Positions 62,716 through 64,000 of a stretch of 64,000 bases of DNA are shown here, piece by piece (positions within the stretch are counted from its first letter, which is position 1; every line of letters begins with the position of its first letter). Source of the stretch: an uncultured Anaeroplasmataceae bacterium (GTDB lineage: Bacteria > Bacillota_I > Bacilli_A > Acholeplasmatales > Anaeroplasmataceae); contig CANRFF010000003.1 of assembly GCA_947629825.1 (NCBI GenBank), positions 62,001 through 126,000 of the forward strand, written 5' to 3'. The position numbers were made by a program, and so were the translations under genes. Below the pieces are notes generated by a model, which ran no database searches, was not told where the DNA came from, and was given only the letters and a program-made list of their open reading frames with translations.

Positions 62716-62744
62716 TTGACATAGGGGGGGGGTATAGTTAAAAT
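62716..62744 (+). promoter_or_regulatory. Promoter with a G9 tract in the spacer
   Basis: TTGACA (62716-62721) and TAAAAT (62739-62744) are separated by exactly 17 bp, of which nine consecutive bases (62724-62732) are G. Loss or gain of G would shift the spacer from its optimum. The gene starts 65 bp downstream. Confidence 0.7.
62724..62732. repeat. Homopolymer of nine G
   Basis: Nine consecutive G in an otherwise AT-rich promoter region; I noticed no longer G run in the window. Confidence 0.9.
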
Positions 62745-62808
62745 GGAATTGTAGGTGTTTTACAAATATCTACAAAATATAAGAAAGGAAAAGAAAAGAA
62801 AGTTAAAA

Positions 62809-64000
62809 ATGAAAAAATTAGGTTTCATGTTTTTAACACTATGTAGTTTTTGTTTTTTGGCGGCAGCGTTTTTACAAGTAAATGCCGCAGAAACATTGGT
62901 GTCCGACGTATTGACAAATACGTTTTTGGGAGTCAGCGATAACAAGTATACGGCTTTTTCCGACGTCCAAGGAACCAGTGGCGTAACTTATGCTGGTCAA
63001 ATTGCGGCAGATACTGGTGATAAGGTTCAGTTACGTTCCACCAAAGATAATGAGAATAATTATAGCGGAATTGTAACGACAGGGACGTCCAATGCCTATG
63101 TCAGACGGATTACGGTGGTTTGGAATTCGAAAACCTCTCAAACAGCGGCCCGCACATTATCTATTTACGGAAAAACGTCCGCTTATACGGGTGCGAATGA
63201 TTTATATTCCAACGATGCCGGAGTGAAAGGAACTTCTTTGGGAAACTTAAAATACGATGTGGCTAAAGACGACATTGATACGGAACTTTCCGTTACCGGA
63301 GATTATTCCTATATCGGAATTCGTTCCAACAGCGGTGCCCTTTATTTGACTTCCATTACGATTGAATGGGGAGTTCAGAATATGTCCTCTTCGTCAGTAA
63401 CTGTTCATTTCGATACCAATGGGGGATCCGTGATTGCGGATAAAAAGGTAGAACCGGGAGAGAAATTGACGAATGTGGCAACACCGACGAAATCGGGATA
63501 TGTTTTTGCCGGTTGGTATCGGGACAATAATACATTTGAACAGGAATGGAATTTGGAAAACGATATGGTTTCTGAGGAAATGACTTTATATGCCAAGTGG
63601 GACGAACGTCCTGCAAGTTCGATTGCGGAAGCCAAAGAAAAAGCCAATAACGAAGAAGTCGTATTGAATAATGTAACGGTGGTCGCAACGTATGGAAATG
63701 GATTTTTAGTCAAAGATTCGACCGGAACGTTGTTGATTTATAAAGGATATGATTATGCGAAAGATCTTTCGATCGGAGATCAGGTAAAAGTAACAGGGAA
63801 AAAGTCTGAGTATTCGAAAATGGCACAAATTGCCGATCCGGTATATACGAAAACCGGTACCGAAACCGTTACTCAGCCGACTCCGAATAAACTGACGGCG
63901 GAAGATATTAACGATACGATAAGTCAATCGGCGGAGTTTGACGATACCGAGTATGTTACTATGGTGGGAACGTTAACGATCAGCGGAAGTTATTTCAATG
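62809..64000 (+). CDS. Secreted InlB-repeat/OB-fold protein, cut by the window end
   Basis: At least 397 codons, open to the last base. The Sec signal peptide (MKKLGFMFLTLCSFC...VNAAE) has a likely cut after VNA and no lipobox. Residues 29-195 form a beta-sandwich-like domain. One Listeria-Bacteroides repeat follows (FDTNGGSVIADKKV...KSGYVFAGWYRDN...MTLYAKW). Next comes an OB-fold-type domain (NNEEVVLNNVTVVATYGNGFLVKDSTGTLLIYKG, then IGDQVKVTGK), a module found in secreted nucleases and other surface proteins. The catalytic part, if any, lies beyond the window. Ribosome site AAAGAAAG is weak. Its promoter contains the G9 tract. Confidence 0.85.
   Translation, partial: MKKLGFMFLTLCSFCFLAAAFLQVNAAETLVSDVLTNTFLGVSDNKYTAFSDVQGTSGVTYAGQIAADTGDKVQLRSTKDNENNYSGIVTTGTSNAYVRRITVVWNSKTSQTAARTLSIYGKTSAYTGANDLYSNDAGVKGTSLGNLKYDVAKDDIDTELSVTGDYSYIGIRSNSGALYLTSITIEWGVQNMSSSSVTVHFDTNGGSVIADKKVEPGEKLTNVATPTKSGYVFAGWYRDNNTFEQEWNLENDMVSEEMTLYAKWDERPASSIAEAKEKANNEEVVLNNVTVVATYGNGFLVKDSTGTLLIYKGYDYAKDLSIGDQVKVTGKKSEYSKMAQIADPVYTKTGTETVTQPTPNKLTAEDINDTISQSAEFDDTEYVTMVGTLTISGSYFN

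Noticed and set aside
62733-62738. TATAGT as the -10 box of the last promoter
   Set aside because: It is only 11 bp from the TTGACA box; TAAAAT at 17 bp is far better.

Overview
The window looks like part of the chromosome of a low-to-moderate GC, Gram-positive-type bacterium of the Bacilli, probably an uncultured gut or animal-associated member of the Erysipelotrichia/RFN20-like radiation near the Mollicutes (inference from gene content). Evidence: Bacillus-type gene order (rnmV-ksgA-yabG-ispE; tmk-holB-ricT-trmN6-rsmI; ecfA1-ecfA2-ecfT-truA), strong AGGAGG ribosome sites, TTGACA/TATAAT promoters, lipoprotein signal peptides, a class A penicillin-binding protein (so peptidoglycan is made) and TGA used as a stop (standard code, not the Mycoplasma code).

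Layout. 1-3.3 kb: a tiny YjcZ-like membrane protein, a class A PBP and a cation efflux (CDF) transporter. 3.3-11.8 kb: a divergent pectin-degradation locus with a membrane-anchored PL9 pectate lyase and a lipoprotein on the minus strand and a PL1 pectate lyase lipoprotein on the plus strand. 12-13.5 kb: an AlbA/Schlafen-type regulator. 13.6-21.1 kb: rpoB-rpoC with a perfect promoter and a long leader. 21.1-22.8 kb: an AT-rich insertion carrying one AAA/DUF4143 ATPase, flanked by a 59-bp duplication of the rpoC 3' end and terminator. 22.8-25 kb: a Sel1-repeat protein and an LD-carboxypeptidase. 25-34.6 kb: a long plus-strand run of two unknown proteins, an M16C protease, a flavodiiron protein, an HD phosphohydrolase, RNase M5, KsgA, YabG and IspE.

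34.6-38.7 kb: a candidate small RNA, tRNA-Gly(GCC), an HtrA-like lipoprotein protease and a 5'-nucleotidase lipoprotein. 38.8-42.1 kb (minus strand): a three-gene membrane/LURP-one operon and an AbiE toxin-antitoxin pair. 42.2-52.6 kb: the ECF transporter energizing module with truA, then the tmk-holB-ricT-trmN6-terB-rsmI replication/RNA-processing group, then thioredoxin-like, LRAT-like, ROK glucokinase and transposase-like genes. 52.7-57 kb: an Lrp/AsnC regulator and a heterodimeric ABC exporter. 57-64 kb: mfd, a lipoprotein, and the start of a secreted InlB-repeat protein whose promoter spacer holds a G9 tract.

How it fits together: housekeeping blocks (transcription, RNA maturation, tRNA and rRNA modification, isoprenoid and dTMP synthesis, DNA repair) alternate with accessory blocks (pectin attack, surface lipoproteins, toxin-antitoxin, an inserted ATPase). 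The most unusual signals are the G9 homopolymer placed exactly in a promoter spacer, the 59-bp direct repeats around the ATPase insertion, and a Gln at the RpoB position equivalent to E. coli His526.
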